A stretch of 64,000 nucleotides of DNA from JBEEJZ01 sp046046915 (GCA_046046915.1 JBJOIT010000002.1:62001-126000); one strand, 5' to 3'; positions 1 to 8,321 are shown, counted from the stretch's first letter. Notes: generated by a model not told the origin, from the sequence alone. Numbers and translations are program-made.

Positions 1-44
1 CAGCCAGCGTCACAGCGCACTGAACCTCGTAACAGGAGCATTTC

Positions 45-1826
45 ATGAGCTATCAAGCCCCGGTTAAAGACATGTTGTTTGCCATGGAGGCCCTGGCTGG
101 CATCCAGAAAGTGGCCGAACTGCCCGGTTTCGAGGACTACGGCCTGGACACGGCGCAGGCCGTGCTGGAAGAGTCGGCCCGCTTTTGTGAAAGCGTGGTC
201 GCTCCCCTGAACTGGGAAGGCGACAAGAACCCATCTTCTTTCAAAGATGGCGTGGTCACCACCACCCCTGGCTTCAAAGAGGCCTATGCCCAATTTGCCG
301 AAGGTGGCTGGCAGGGTGTGATACACCCGACCGAGTTTGGTGGCCAGGGGTTTCCCAAATTGATTGCTGCCGCCTGTGCCGAGATGCTGCATGCCTCCAA
401 CCTGAGCTTTGCCTTGTGCCCCATGCTCACCGATGGTGCCATTGAAGCCTTGCTGACAGCAGCCAGCCCTGAGCTGCGCCAAAAGTACGCGCCCAAGCTC
501 ATCTCTGGTCAGTGGACCGGCACCATGAACCTGACCGAGCCCCAGGCCGGTTCGGACCTGGCGGCCGTGCGTACCCGGGCCGAACCGCAGGCTGATGGCA
601 CTTACAAGGTGTTTGGCACCAAGATATTCATCACCTACGGTGAGCACGACATGGCCGAGAACATCGTGCACCTGGTGCTGGCGCGACTGCCCGATGCACC
701 CGAGGGTGTGAAGGGCATCAGCCTGTTTGTGGTGCCCAAATTTTTGGTCAATGCCGATGGTTCCCTGGGTGAGCGCAACGACGCCTGGTGCGTGTCGATT
801 GAGCACAAGCTGGGCATCAAGGCCAGCCCCACTGCCGTCTTGCAATTTGGCGATCACGGCGGCGCCATCGGCGAGATCGTGGGCGAGCCCAACCGCGGCC
901 TGGAGTACATGTTCATCATGATGAATGCCGCCCGATTTGCGGTGGGCATGCAGGGCATTTCGGTGTCTGACCGGGCCTACCAGCAGGCGGTGAGTTTTGC
1001 CCGTGATCGCATCCAAAGCCGCGATCTGGCCGGCTCGGCCGGGCCGGTCGCCATCATCAACCACCCGGACGTGAAGCGAATGCTGCTCACCATGCGTGCC
1101 TATACCGAGGGTGCACGCGCCCTGGCGTATGTAGCCGCTGCCGCCAGCGACGCAGCCCACTCTGCGCCCGATGAAGCCACCCGGCGCGAGAACCAGGGCA
1201 TCTACGACTATCTGGTACCCGTGGTCAAAGGATTTGCCACGGAAAAGTCGGTGGACATTGCCAGCCTGGGTGTGCAGGTCCACGGTGGCATGGGCTTTAT
1301 TGAGGAAACGGGTGCCGCCCAGCATTACCGTGACGCGCGCATCTTGAGCATTTATGAAGGCACGACCGCTATTCAGGCCAATGACCTGGTGGGCCGCAAA
1401 ACCGTGCGTGACGGTGGCGCCGTCATCAAGCGCCTTTGTGCCCGTATTCAGGAAACCGAGCAAGACTTGGCCGCTCATCAAGAAGCCGAGTGCGCCGTGA
1501 TGCGTGAGGCTTTGGCCCAGGGACGCCAGGCGCTGGAGCGTGTGGTCGACTTCATGGTGGGCCAAGCCCGTAATGATGCCAAAGCGGTGTACGCCGGCGC
1601 AGTCAATTACCTGATGTTGGCTGGTGTGGTGCTGTGTGGCTGGCAAATGGCGCGTGCGCAAATGGTGGCGCTGGACCGTCGCGACACGGATGCGGCCTTC
1701 TTTGATGCCAAGCGCGCCACAGCCCGTTTTTACGCCGAGGCCATCCTGCCGCAGGCGGGCGCTTTGGCAGCCGCAGTGCTGGGTGCGGGGACCACGGTGG
1801 CGGGCCTGTCGCCAGATTTGCTCTGA
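45..1826 (+). CDS. acyl-CoA dehydrogenase (long form with extra C-terminal domain)
   Basis: Predicted FAD enzyme that introduces the 2,3 double bond of an acyl-CoA in beta-oxidation or a related degradation route, in the cytoplasm. At 593 residues it is longer than the ~380-residue classical dehydrogenases and fits the AcdA/FadE-like group with an extra C-terminal domain. Visible family motifs are MNLTEPQAGSDLAAV (FAD/substrate site, about residue 160) and QVHGGMGFIEETGAAQHYRDARI (about residue 410), followed by the nucleotide-contacting IYEGTTAIQANDLVGRK. The start is supported by AGGAG at 34-38. The next gene begins 28 bases downstream on the same strand, so the two are probably co-transcribed. 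Chain-length preference cannot be read from sequence. Confidence 0.9.
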   Translation: MSYQAPVKDMLFAMEALAGIQKVAELPGFEDYGLDTAQAVLEESARFCESVVAPLNWEGDKNPSSFKDGVVTTTPGFKEAYAQFAEGGWQGVIHPTEFGGQGFPKLIAAACAEMLHASNLSFALCPMLTDGAIEALLTAASPELRQKYAPKLISGQWTGTMNLTEPQAGSDLAAVRTRAEPQADGTYKVFGTKIFITYGEHDMAENIVHLVLARLPDAPEGVKGISLFVVPKFLVNADGSLGERNDAWCVSIEHKLGIKASPTAVLQFGDHGGAIGEIVGEPNRGLEYMFIMMNAARFAVGMQGISVSDRAYQQAVSFARDRIQSRDLAGSAGPVAIINHPDVKRMLLTMRAYTEGARALAYVAAAASDAAHSAPDEATRRENQGIYDYLVPVVKGFATEKSVDIASLGVQVHGGMGFIEETGAAQHYRDARILSIYEGTTAIQANDLVGRKTVRDGGAVIKRLCARIQETEQDLAAHQEAECAVMREALAQGRQALERVVDFMVGQARNDAKAVYAGAVNYLMLAGVVLCGWQMARAQMVALDRRDTDAAFFDAKRATARFYAEAILPQAGALAAAVLGAGTTVAGLSPDLL

Positions 1827-1854
1827 ATCTCTGAGCTTAGGAGTGGGCACCGCC

Positions 1855-2652
1855 ATGACTGACGCCACTGCCGTATTAGACCCAGGCAACTGGGTCGAGT
1901 TGGATCATCCTGCCCCCGGGGTTTGGCGACTCACGCTGAACCGGGCCGGCAACTTCAACGCCCTGTCCAGCGAGATGATGACTGCCCTGCATGCGGCGCT
2001 GATGGGGGCTGGCCAGGCACCCGATTGCCGCGTGGTGGTACTGGCGGCCAGGGGTAAGGCATTTTGTGCCGGTCACGATCTGCGCGAGATGCTGTCCCTG
2101 AGCGACATGGCCGCCTACCAGGTCTTGTTTGCCCAATGCAGCCGCTTGATGTTGGCGATACAGACCCTGCCTCAGCCGGTGGTCGCGCAGGTTCAGGGCA
2201 TGGCCACTGCGGCGGGTTGCCAGCTGGTAGGCGTCTGTGATTTGGCCGTGGCCGCCGACAGCGCTCAGTTTGCTGTGTCGGGCATACGGCATGGTCTGTT
2301 TTGCGCCACGCCCAGTGTGGCACTGAGCCGCAATATGCACCGCAAGCAGGCTATGGAAATGCTGTTGACCGGCGAGTTCATCGACGCTGAAACGGCAGTC
2401 AGCCGGGGCCTGGTGAATCGTGCGGTGCCTGCCGACCAACTGGCGTCGGCGGTGCTGGACTTGTGCGCCAGCATCGTGGCCAAGCCCGAGCCCGCCGTGC
2501 GCATGGGCAAGGCCCTGTTTTACCGACAACTCGAACTGGGCCAGGCGGCGGCCTACGAGCTGGCGGGCCAAACCATGGCCTGCAACATGCTGGAGCCCAG
2601 CGCTCGCGAGGGTTTCCAGGCCTTTCTGGAAAAGCGTACTCCCCAGTGGTGA
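1855..2652 (+). CDS. enoyl-CoA hydratase/isomerase family protein, ECHDC3-like
   Basis: A 265-residue crotonase-fold protein. The oxyanion-hole segment AFCAGHDLREM and the C-terminal end EGFQAFLEKRTPQW closely match the vertebrate ECHDC3 subgroup as I recall it. The two catalytic glutamates of true enoyl-CoA hydratases appear to be absent: the GGGCE position reads AAAGCQ and the QPE position reads VSG. Hydration activity is therefore doubtful, and the real reaction is unknown. The start at 1855 was chosen over an upstream in-frame start at 1624, which would lie inside the acyl-CoA dehydrogenase. TAGGAG sits about 10 bases before 1855. Its position behind the dehydrogenase suggests a role in acyl-CoA handling. 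Confidence 0.85.
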   Translation: MTDATAVLDPGNWVELDHPAPGVWRLTLNRAGNFNALSSEMMTALHAALMGAGQAPDCRVVVLAARGKAFCAGHDLREMLSLSDMAAYQVLFAQCSRLMLAIQTLPQPVVAQVQGMATAAGCQLVGVCDLAVAADSAQFAVSGIRHGLFCATPSVALSRNMHRKQAMEMLLTGEFIDAETAVSRGLVNRAVPADQLASAVLDLCASIVAKPEPAVRMGKALFYRQLELGQAAAYELAGQTMACNMLEPSAREGFQAFLEKRTPQW

Positions 2653-2757
2653 GCGCCTAGCCCTGAGTAGGTTTGCTCAGGGCTGCCCAGGGTCGTTTGT
2701 GTGGTCTGTGCCATTCCATAATGACCACCATGCACTTCACATGGAATGGAGAACCCT

Positions 2758-3540
2758 ATGAGTTACAGCATTGATCTTTCTGGCCGCGTGGCCCTGGTCA
2801 CCGGTGCCTCTGGTGGGCTGGGTGCCCAGTTTGCGCGCACCCTGTCGCGCGCTGGTGCCGCCGTGGTGCTGGCCAGTCGGCGAGTGGACAAACTCAAGGC
2901 CCTGCGCGCCGAGATCGACGCCGAGGGCGGCGACGCCCATGTGGTGGCGCTGGATGTGACGGACGTCGATTCCATTCGGGCAGCCGTGGCGCACGCAGAA
3001 ACCGAGGTGGGCTCAATCGACATCCTGATCAACAACTCGGGCGTGAGCAGCACCCAGCGGGCCCAGGATGTGACCGAGGAGGCCTTTGACTTTGTCTTCA
3101 ATACCAACGTCAAAGGGGCTTTTTTTGTGGCGCAGGAGGTGGGCAAGCGCATGCTGGCGCGGGCCCAGGGCAGGGCGCCCGGCACTTACACCGGCGGGCG
3201 CATCATCAACATTGCCTCGGTCGCGGCACTCAAGGCCTTGCCCCAGATCAGCACTTACTGCATGAGCAAGGCCGCCGTGGCGCACATGACCCGCGCCATG
3301 GCGCTGGAGTGGGGGCGCTTTGGTATCAACGTCAACGCCATGTGCCCTGGCTACATCGATACCGAGATCAATCACCACCACTGGGTCACCGAACAGGGCC
3401 AGAAGCTGGTGCAAATGTTGCCGCGCAAGCGCATCGGTCAACCGCAAGACCTGGACGCACTTTTGGTGATGCTGTGCTCGGACCAGAGCCATTTCATCAA
3501 CGGTGCCGTGATTTCTGCTGATGACGGTTTTGGTATCTGA
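2758..3540 (+). CDS. short-chain dehydrogenase/reductase (SDR)
   Basis: A 260-residue classical SDR oxidoreductase, probably acting on a hydroxyacyl or ketoacyl substrate given the two acyl-CoA genes upstream. Visible are the Rossmann motif TGASGGLG near the N-terminus, NNSG in the strand-4 position, and the catalytic Ser/Tyr/Lys pattern (INIAS, then YCMSK). The PGYIDTEI segment after the active site is also typical. The start at 2758 is preferred over an ATG at 2746 because GGAGA at 2748-2752 is correctly spaced for it. The next gene overlaps its 3' end by up to 20 bases, indicating translational coupling. The substrate is not determinable. Confidence 0.88.
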   Translation: MSYSIDLSGRVALVTGASGGLGAQFARTLSRAGAAVVLASRRVDKLKALRAEIDAEGGDAHVVALDVTDVDSIRAAVAHAETEVGSIDILINNSGVSSTQRAQDVTEEAFDFVFNTNVKGAFFVAQEVGKRMLARAQGRAPGTYTGGRIINIASVAALKALPQISTYCMSKAAVAHMTRAMALEWGRFGINVNAMCPGYIDTEINHHHWVTEQGQKLVQMLPRKRIGQPQDLDALLVMLCSDQSHFINGAVISADDGFGI

Positions 3541-4450
3541 GCGGCGCATGTGGCAGGGCGTGCTGGCGGGTTTGGCCGCTGGCGCCCTGTGGGGCCTGGT
3601 GTTTGTGGCCCCCCGCATGGCGGCCGGGTTTTCGGCGGCAGATGTGGCCTCGCTGCGCTTCATCACCTTTGGTGTGATGGCGCTGGTTTTGACGGCTTGG
3701 GGGCTTTGGCGCGGTGCCGCGCGCCCCACGGCGGCGCAAATGCGCGCTGCATTGGGCCTGAGTGTGCTGGGGTTTACCGGGTACTACACCGTCCTGGCCT
3801 TGGCCATCGGCTGGGCGGGGACTGCGGTGCCGGCGCTCATCATCGGCACCATTCCCTTGTGGGTGATGGTGCTGGGCAAACCCGAGCACCTCGCTTGGCG
3901 ACAGCTGTGGCCGGGGTTGATGTGCACTGCCGCGGGCTTGCTGCTGATGATGTCGGTGGACCTTCAGGCTGTCTCTTTGGGCGTGTCTGATCAACCGCAC
4001 TATGGCTGGGGCGTGTTGCTGGCTTTGCTGTCCATGCTGAGCTGGACCGCCTTTGCCTTGCTGAACGCCCGCTGGGTGCAGGCTCACCCCGAGGTGGATT
4101 CAGCCCAATGGACCAACTGGCTGGGTGTGTGCGCCGGCCTGGGTGCGCTACTGATTTGGGGAGTGCTGGGCACGCCCTTGGCCGAGCTGGCTCTGCAAGA
4201 TGATCTGGGGTTTGCGCTGGCGGTGTGCCTGGTCACCGGCGTGGGCTCGGCCTGGCTGGCGTCGCTCTTGTGGACCATGGCCAGCCGCCGGCTCAGTGCG
4301 AGCCTGTGCGGCCAGTTGATCGTGAGTGAAACCGTGTTTGCGCTTGTTTATTCTTTTGCCTGGGATGGCCAGTGGCCGGGCCTCATGCAGTTGCTGGCCT
4401 GTGTCATGTTTGTCTTGGGTATTCTTTTGTCCATCAAGGCTCACCGATGA
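3521..4450 (+). CDS. EamA/DMT-family inner membrane transporter
   Basis: A 309-residue hydrophobic protein with about ten predicted membrane helices arranged as two EamA-type halves, for example LAAGALWGLVFVAPR near the N-terminus and WLASLLWTMASRRLSASLCG in the second half. The drug/metabolite transporter superfamily exports metabolites or amino acids; the substrate here is unknown. The reading frame opens at 3521 inside the end of the SDR gene. An in-frame ATG at 3548 would give a start just after the SDR stop and is equally plausible, since neither has a strong ribosome site. Its stop overlaps the next start as ATGA, so it belongs to the same operon. Confidence 0.85.
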   Translation: MTVLVSERRMWQGVLAGLAAGALWGLVFVAPRMAAGFSAADVASLRFITFGVMALVLTAWGLWRGAARPTAAQMRAALGLSVLGFTGYYTVLALAIGWAGTAVPALIIGTIPLWVMVLGKPEHLAWRQLWPGLMCTAAGLLLMMSVDLQAVSLGVSDQPHYGWGVLLALLSMLSWTAFALLNARWVQAHPEVDSAQWTNWLGVCAGLGALLIWGVLGTPLAELALQDDLGFALAVCLVTGVGSAWLASLLWTMASRRLSASLCGQLIVSETVFALVYSFAWDGQWPGLMQLLACVMFVLGILLSIKAHR

Positions 4451-4866
4451 AGATCGAAATTCCTGAACAAAAAAAGCTGGTGTATGAAATGCGTATCCCC
4501 ATCCGCTGGGGAGACATGGACCCCATGGGCCACGTCAACAACACCTTGTACTTTCGTTACCTGGAGATTTGCCGGGTCGAGTGGCTGCGTGAGATTGGCT
4601 GCCCGGTCAATCCGCAAGGCGAGGGGCCGGTCATCGTCAACGCCTTTTGCAACTTTTACAAGCAGCTCGAGTACCCGGGCGATGTGCTGGTCAAGATGTA
4701 CGTGAGCGACCCCAAGCGGGCTACCTTCGAGACCTGGGCCACCATGGAACGAGCGGACCAACCCGGCACCATCTATGCGGCCGGCGGCGCCACCACCATC
4801 TGGGTCAACTTCCCCCAGCAAAAGTCCGCAGCGTTGCCGGACAGGATAAGGGCACTCTTAGTTTGA
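4447..4866 (+). CDS. 4HBT hot-dog fold acyl-CoA thioesterase (YbgC/FadM type)
   Basis: A 139-residue single hot-dog domain protein expected to hydrolyse an acyl-CoA to the free acid and CoA. The motif RWGDMDPMGHVNNTLYFRY, with the aspartate of DxxGHVNN, is the signature of the 4-hydroxybenzoyl-CoA thioesterase-like family. The start at 4447 overlaps the transporter stop by four bases (ATGA), and an upstream in-frame start lies inside the transporter. It ends the acyl-CoA operon that begins at 45. It overlaps the convergent AhpD-like gene by nine bases. The family is certain, but the substrate is inferred only from the neighbours. Confidence 0.88.
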   Translation: MKIEIPEQKKLVYEMRIPIRWGDMDPMGHVNNTLYFRYLEICRVEWLREIGCPVNPQGEGPVIVNAFCNFYKQLEYPGDVLVKMYVSDPKRATFETWATMERADQPGTIYAAGGATTIWVNFPQQKSAALPDRIRALLV

Positions 4867-5442
4867 AGCGGGCTTCACCTTCGGCACCCGCCCCATGACA
4901 TAAAACTCGGGGTTGGGCATCATGCCGCTGAAGGATGCCATGCGGTTGGACAGGCCAAAAAACGCGGTGATGGCGGCAATGTCCCATGCGTCTTCGGAGG
5001 TAAAACCCTGGGCTTCGAGGGCAGCAAAGTCGGCTTCCTCGACCTCGTGTGACCGCTGGCAGACCTTCATGGCAAAGTCCAGCATCGCGCGCTGCCTGGG
5101 GCTGATATCGGCCTTGCGGTAGTTCACCGCGACCTGGTCCGCCACCAAGGGTTTTTTCTCGTAAATGCGCAAGAGCGCGCCGTGTGCCACCACGCAATAC
5201 AGGCACTGGTTGGCGGCGCTGGTGGCAGTCACGATCATTTCGCGGTCGCCTTTGCTCAGCCCCGAGTCCTCTTTTAGCATCAGGGCGTCGTGGTAGGCAA
5301 AGAAGGCCCGCCACTCGGCTGGACGGTGCGCCAAAGCTAAAAACACCTGGGGCACAAAGCCTGCCTTTTCCTGCACTTCCAGAATTTTGGTGCGGATGTC
5401 GTCGGGCAGATCATGTAATTCGGGGGCTGGGTAGCGGCTCAT
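4858..5442 (-). CDS. peroxidase-related / AhpD-like carboxymuconolactone-decarboxylase-fold protein
   Basis: A 194-residue protein of the uncharacterised peroxidase-related family in the AhpD-like superfamily. It carries the redox motif CLYCVVAHG, the CxxC...H arrangement used by AhpD to reduce peroxides or its partner protein. The start at 5442 (MSRYPAPEL) is preferred to an upstream ATG at 5496 because a GGAGAC ribosome site sits just before it. It is divergent from pcaC, which belongs to the same fold superfamily; the 85-base spacer must hold both promoters. A role in peroxide or thiol metabolism is inferred from the motif. No AhpC partner is visible nearby. Confidence 0.82.
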   Translation of the reverse strand: MSRYPAPELHDLPDDIRTKILEVQEKAGFVPQVFLALAHRPAEWRAFFAYHDALMLKEDSGLSKGDREMIVTATSAANQCLYCVVAHGALLRIYEKKPLVADQVAVNYRKADISPRQRAMLDFAMKVCQRSHEVEEADFAALEAQGFTSEDAWDIAAITAFFGLSNRMASFSGMMPNPEFYVMGRVPKVKPASN

Positions 5443-5527
5443 GGTGTCTCCGTTTGTCGATTGGTTGCGGTACCGGGTAGCGTTATTCTGTGCCATCTGT
5501 TTTTTACTTTAATTTGGGACGGTTCTC

Positions 5528-5905
5528 ATGGACGATCAATTTGACAAAGGCCTGGCCGTGCGCAAGCAGGTCATGGGCGAAGACTTTGTGGCCCGTGCTT
5601 TTGCCGGCATGACCGATTTCACCGCGCCGATTCAGCAGCACATCACACGCAATGCCTGGGGGGACGTGTGGCAGCGCGAAGGCCTGGATCTGAAGACCCG
5701 CAGTCTGATCACCGTGGCCATGCTCACGGCACTGGGCAAGCAGCACGAGCTCAAAGGGCATGTGCGCGGCGCCTTGAACAACGGCGCCACTGTGGCCGAA
5801 ATTCAGGAGGTGCTGCTGCACGCGGCCATTTATTGTGGTGTGCCTACGGCTGTGGAGGCGTTTCGGAGCGCGGCGGAGGTGGTGGAGCCGAAGCCGGCGG
5901 GCTGA
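5528..5905 (+). CDS. pcaC: 4-carboxymuconolactone decarboxylase
   Basis: A 125-residue protein of the typical PcaC length. PcaC converts 4-carboxymuconolactone to 3-oxoadipate enol-lactone in the protocatechuate branch of the beta-ketoadipate pathway. The sequence aligns well with PcaC as I remember it: an N-terminal KGLAVRKQVMGEDFV segment, then AWGDVWQREGLDLKTRSL, then GHVRGALNNGAT with the conserved His, and HAAIYCGVP near the end. No other pca genes are adjacent, so it may instead be an orphan family member. The last 62 bases overlap the convergent channel gene. Confidence 0.75.
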   Translation: MDDQFDKGLAVRKQVMGEDFVARAFAGMTDFTAPIQQHITRNAWGDVWQREGLDLKTRSLITVAMLTALGKQHELKGHVRGALNNGATVAEIQEVLLHAAIYCGVPTAVEAFRSAAEVVEPKPAG

Positions 5906-6302
5906 CGGGATTTGCCAGCACGCTGACCTGGGTGCGTAGCGCGGCCAGTTCGTGGCGCAAGGAGCGTAGCTCCCGCATCAGGTCGTTTTCGACCTCTCGC
6001 TCTTCCATTTCCACAAACATGGCCGCCACCGACGCGGTGACCAGGGACAGCACCGCCAAACCCAGCAGCACCACCGCGACCGAGAACGCGCGCGACGCGT
6101 GGGTACTGGGCACGATGTCGCCGTAGCCTACCGTGGCTGCTGTCGTGAAGGCCAGCCACAGGCCGTCTGCCAGGGTTTCGGCCTTGGGCTCCAGTAGCCA
6201 GAAGCCGACCCCGCCCATGCCCATGATCACGCACGACAAGAAAAGAGAGTAGTTGAGCCCACGCCGGTTGATGCGGTGCAGGCGCTTTTTCAGGGAAGTC
6301 AT
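5844..6302 (-). CDS. two-helix potassium channel family protein
   Basis: A 152-residue inner membrane protein with two hydrophobic helices (about residues 17-37 and 70-94) flanking a pore loop that carries TVGYGD, the K+ selectivity filter. Residues about 97-125 are charged and helical, compatible with a coiled coil that assembles the tetramer. The C-terminal tail is proline-rich (SAPPPPPRSE). There is no RCK or cyclic-nucleotide domain, so gating is unknown. The gene ends inside pcaC on the other strand, an unusually long 62-base convergent overlap in which the proline-rich tail is encoded opposite the pcaC C-terminus. Confidence 0.85.
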   Translation of the reverse strand: MTSLKKRLHRINRRGLNYSLFLSCVIMGMGGVGFWLLEPKAETLADGLWLAFTTAATVGYGDIVPSTHASRAFSVAVVLLGLAVLSLVTASVAAMFVEMEEREVENDLMRELRSLRHELAALRTQVSVLANPVSPPASAPPPPPRSETPPQP

Positions 6303-6321
6303 GGTGTAACTTTAAAACAAG

Positions 6322-6900
6322 TCAGCCGGCCAACAGGCGATGTACCAGGTCGCCCGATGTCGAGGCTTTGTACTTGCGCATGAGGCGTGCGCGGTAAATC
6401 TCAACGGTGCGGTGACTGATGTTCAGGGCGCGGCCGATCTGCTTGGATGTCATTCCTTCGGCCACGTAGGCCGCGACCTCGCGCTCGCGTGGCGTGAGGT
6501 CGGCCTGCACCGTGCGGCTGGCACTCAGGTCTTCAAAGCTCCAGATGCCGGCCTCGTGCGGGTCTTCGCGGTTCAGGGCACGCCCACTCACATGGCACCA
6601 GAAAAGCTCGCCTTTGAATCGGCCTCCCACTCGCTTCATGATGCGGTCGTCGGCGTAGTGCCCCAGCGTGTTCATGATGGGGGCGATGCGCGCGCCAGTG
6701 CGCTCGTACTCGTCAGCACTGGGGTAGAGCAGTAAGAACGACTGGCCGATCAACTCCTCACGGGAGGCGCCAAACATCTCGCACACCCGCTGATTGCAGT
6801 CCACCATGGCGCGGTGGCGCGATAGGACCAGGCCGACCGGGGCCAGGTCAAAGGCCAGGGGGTAGTCGATGCTGGCAGCGGGTGGCTGGGTCAGGGGCAT
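6322..6900 (-). CDS. PAS-LuxR transcriptional regulator
   Basis: A 192-residue one-component regulator. The N-terminal part (about residues 10-125) resembles a PAS sensory domain (FDLAPVGLVLSRHRAMVDCN). The C-terminal part (about residues 130-190) is a LuxR/GerE helix-turn-helix, with LTPREREVAAYVAEGMTSKQ followed by the recognition segment LNISHRTVEIYRARLMRKY. The start is preceded by AAGGAC on the minus strand. It is divergent from scoAB, and the 73-base spacer contains a TACGTA inverted repeat (6919-6944) that is the obvious candidate operator. I infer that it controls scoAB, itself, or both; the ligand is unknown. Confidence 0.87.
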   Translation of the reverse strand: MPLTQPPAASIDYPLAFDLAPVGLVLSRHRAMVDCNQRVCEMFGASREELIGQSFLLLYPSADEYERTGARIAPIMNTLGHYADDRIMKRVGGRFKGELFWCHVSGRALNREDPHEAGIWSFEDLSASRTVQADLTPREREVAAYVAEGMTSKQIGRALNISHRTVEIYRARLMRKYKASTSGDLVHRLLAG

Positions 6901-6918
6901 GGGGTCTGTCCTTAGGGA

Positions 6919-6944
6919 ATACTACGTATGCTGCTACGTAGTAT
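6919..6944. promoter_or_regulatory. inverted repeat, candidate operator of the PAS-LuxR regulator
   Basis: Ten-base arms ATACTACGTA (6919-6928) and TACGTAGTAT (6935-6944) are perfect inverted copies separated by six bases. Each arm contains the self-complementary hexamer TACGTA, and the two hexamers start 12 bases apart. The repeat sits 18 bases upstream of the regulator start and 29 bases upstream of the scoA start, so binding could affect both directions. Confidence 0.6.
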
Positions 6945-6973
6945 CGTTGCGTCTTCAAACCTTGGAGATTCCT

Positions 6974-7681
6974 GTGAACAAGATTTATCCCAGTGCGGCA
7001 GATGCGCTCAAGGGCGTGGTTGCAGATGGTCAGCTCATGGCAGTGGGCGGCTTTGGTCTGTGCGGCATCCCTGAAGCCCTGATCGATGCCCTGCGTGACA
7101 GCGGTGTGCAAAAACTTACCGTCATTTCCAACAATGCAGGCGTCGACGGCTTCGGCTTGGGCAAGCTCCTCGAAACCCGTCAGATCAAGAAAATGATCTC
7201 CAGCTACGTGGGCGAAAACAAGGAGTTCGAGCGCCAGTACCTGGCAGGCGAGCTGGCCCTGGAGTTCACGCCTCAGGGCACTCTGGCCGAAAAGCTGCGT
7301 GCTGGCGGCGCCGGCATTCCCGCCTTCTTCACCAAGACAGGTGTGGGTACCCTGGTGGCCGAAGGCAAAGAGCTGCGCGAATTCAATGGTGAAACCTATG
7401 TGATGGAGCACGCCCTGGTGCCCGAGGTGTCGCTGGTCAAGGCGCATCGTGCCGACAAATCGGGCAACCTGCAGTTCCGCTACACCGCGCGCAACTTTAA
7501 TCCGGCCGTGGCCATGGCGGGCAAGGTGTGCATCGTGGAAGTGGAAGAGATTGTCGAGACCGGCGACATGGCGCCAGACCAAGTGCACCTGCCCGGCATT
7601 TATGTGCATCGCATCGTGCACAACCCCAACCCTGAAAAGCGCATTGAAAAGCGCACGATCACCGAAAAGGCAGGAGTTTGA
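6974..7681 (+). CDS. scoA: succinyl-CoA:3-ketoacid CoA-transferase subunit A
   Basis: Alpha subunit (235 residues) of the enzyme that moves CoA between succinyl-CoA and acetoacetate, linking ketone body or polyhydroxybutyrate breakdown to the TCA cycle. GGFGLCGIPEALIDAL, SNNAGVDGFGLG and SYVGENKEFERQYL match the N-terminal half of mammalian SCOT almost motif for motif. This favours SCOT over 3-oxoadipate CoA-transferase (PcaI). The start is a GTG at 6974 preceded by GGAGA at 6964-6968; a longer frame upstream would cross the operator. The scoB start lies immediately after the stop (7681/7683), so the two subunits are co-translated. Confidence 0.88.
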   Translation: MNKIYPSAADALKGVVADGQLMAVGGFGLCGIPEALIDALRDSGVQKLTVISNNAGVDGFGLGKLLETRQIKKMISSYVGENKEFERQYLAGELALEFTPQGTLAEKLRAGGAGIPAFFTKTGVGTLVAEGKELREFNGETYVMEHALVPEVSLVKAHRADKSGNLQFRYTARNFNPAVAMAGKVCIVEVEEIVETGDMAPDQVHLPGIYVHRIVHNPNPEKRIEKRTITEKAGV

Positions 7682-7682
7682 T

Positions 7683-8321
7683 ATGAGCTGGAGTCAAGAC
7701 CAAATGGCGGCCCGCGCCGCCCACGAGCTGCAAGACGGCTTTTACGTCAACCTGGGTATTGGAATCCCCACCCTGGTGGCCAACCATGTGCCCAGCAACA
7801 TTGAGGTGTGGCTGCAAAGCGAAAACGGCATGCTGGGCATCGGCCCCTTCCCCACCGAAGACGAGGTGGATGCCGACCTGATCAACGCCGGCAAGCAAAC
7901 CGTGACCACCCTCAAGGGTTCTTCCATCTTTGGCAGCCACGATAGCTTTGCCATGATTCGCGGCGGCAAGATCAACCTGAGCATCTTGGGTGCCATGCAA
8001 GTTAGCGAGCGGGGTGATCTGGCCAACTGGATGATCCCTGGCAAGATGGTCAAGGGCATGGGCGGTGCCATGGATTTGGTGGCAGGTGTCAAGCGCGTGA
8101 TCGTGCTGATGGAGCACGTCGCCAAAAAGAAAGACGGCACCGAAGACCTGAAGATTTTGCCCAGCTGCACCCTGCCCCTGACGGGCGTGGGCGTGGTGGA
8201 CCGCATCATCACCGACCTGGCGGTGATGGATGTGACTGACGAAGGCCTGAAAGTGATTGAGCTGGCCCCGGGCGTGACCCGCGAGTTCTTGCAGTCCAAG
8301 ACGGGCGTGACGCTGATCTGA
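7683..8321 (+). CDS. scoB: succinyl-CoA:3-ketoacid CoA-transferase subunit B
   Basis: Beta subunit of 212 residues. SENGMLGIGPFP contains the glutamate that forms the covalent CoA thioester in class I CoA-transferases. The segments FAMIRGGKINLSILGAMQVS and GDLANWMIPGKMVKGMGGAM are diagnostic of the SCOT beta chain. It starts one base after the scoA stop and is clearly its operon partner. A hairpin at 8355-8375 follows on the downstream side, but its T-run favours the opposite strand. Context (acyl-CoA genes upstream) is consistent with acetoacetate use. Confidence 0.9.
   Translation: MSWSQDQMAARAAHELQDGFYVNLGIGIPTLVANHVPSNIEVWLQSENGMLGIGPFPTEDEVDADLINAGKQTVTTLKGSSIFGSHDSFAMIRGGKINLSILGAMQVSERGDLANWMIPGKMVKGMGGAMDLVAGVKRVIVLMEHVAKKKDGTEDLKILPSCTLPLTGVGVVDRIITDLAVMDVTDEGLKVIELAPGVTREFLQSKTGVTLI

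Noticed and set aside
5528..8321. pcaC plus CoA-transferase read as a protocatechuate (pca) operon
   Set aside because: The CoA-transferase matches SCOT rather than PcaIJ, and two oppositely oriented genes lie between pcaC and scoA.
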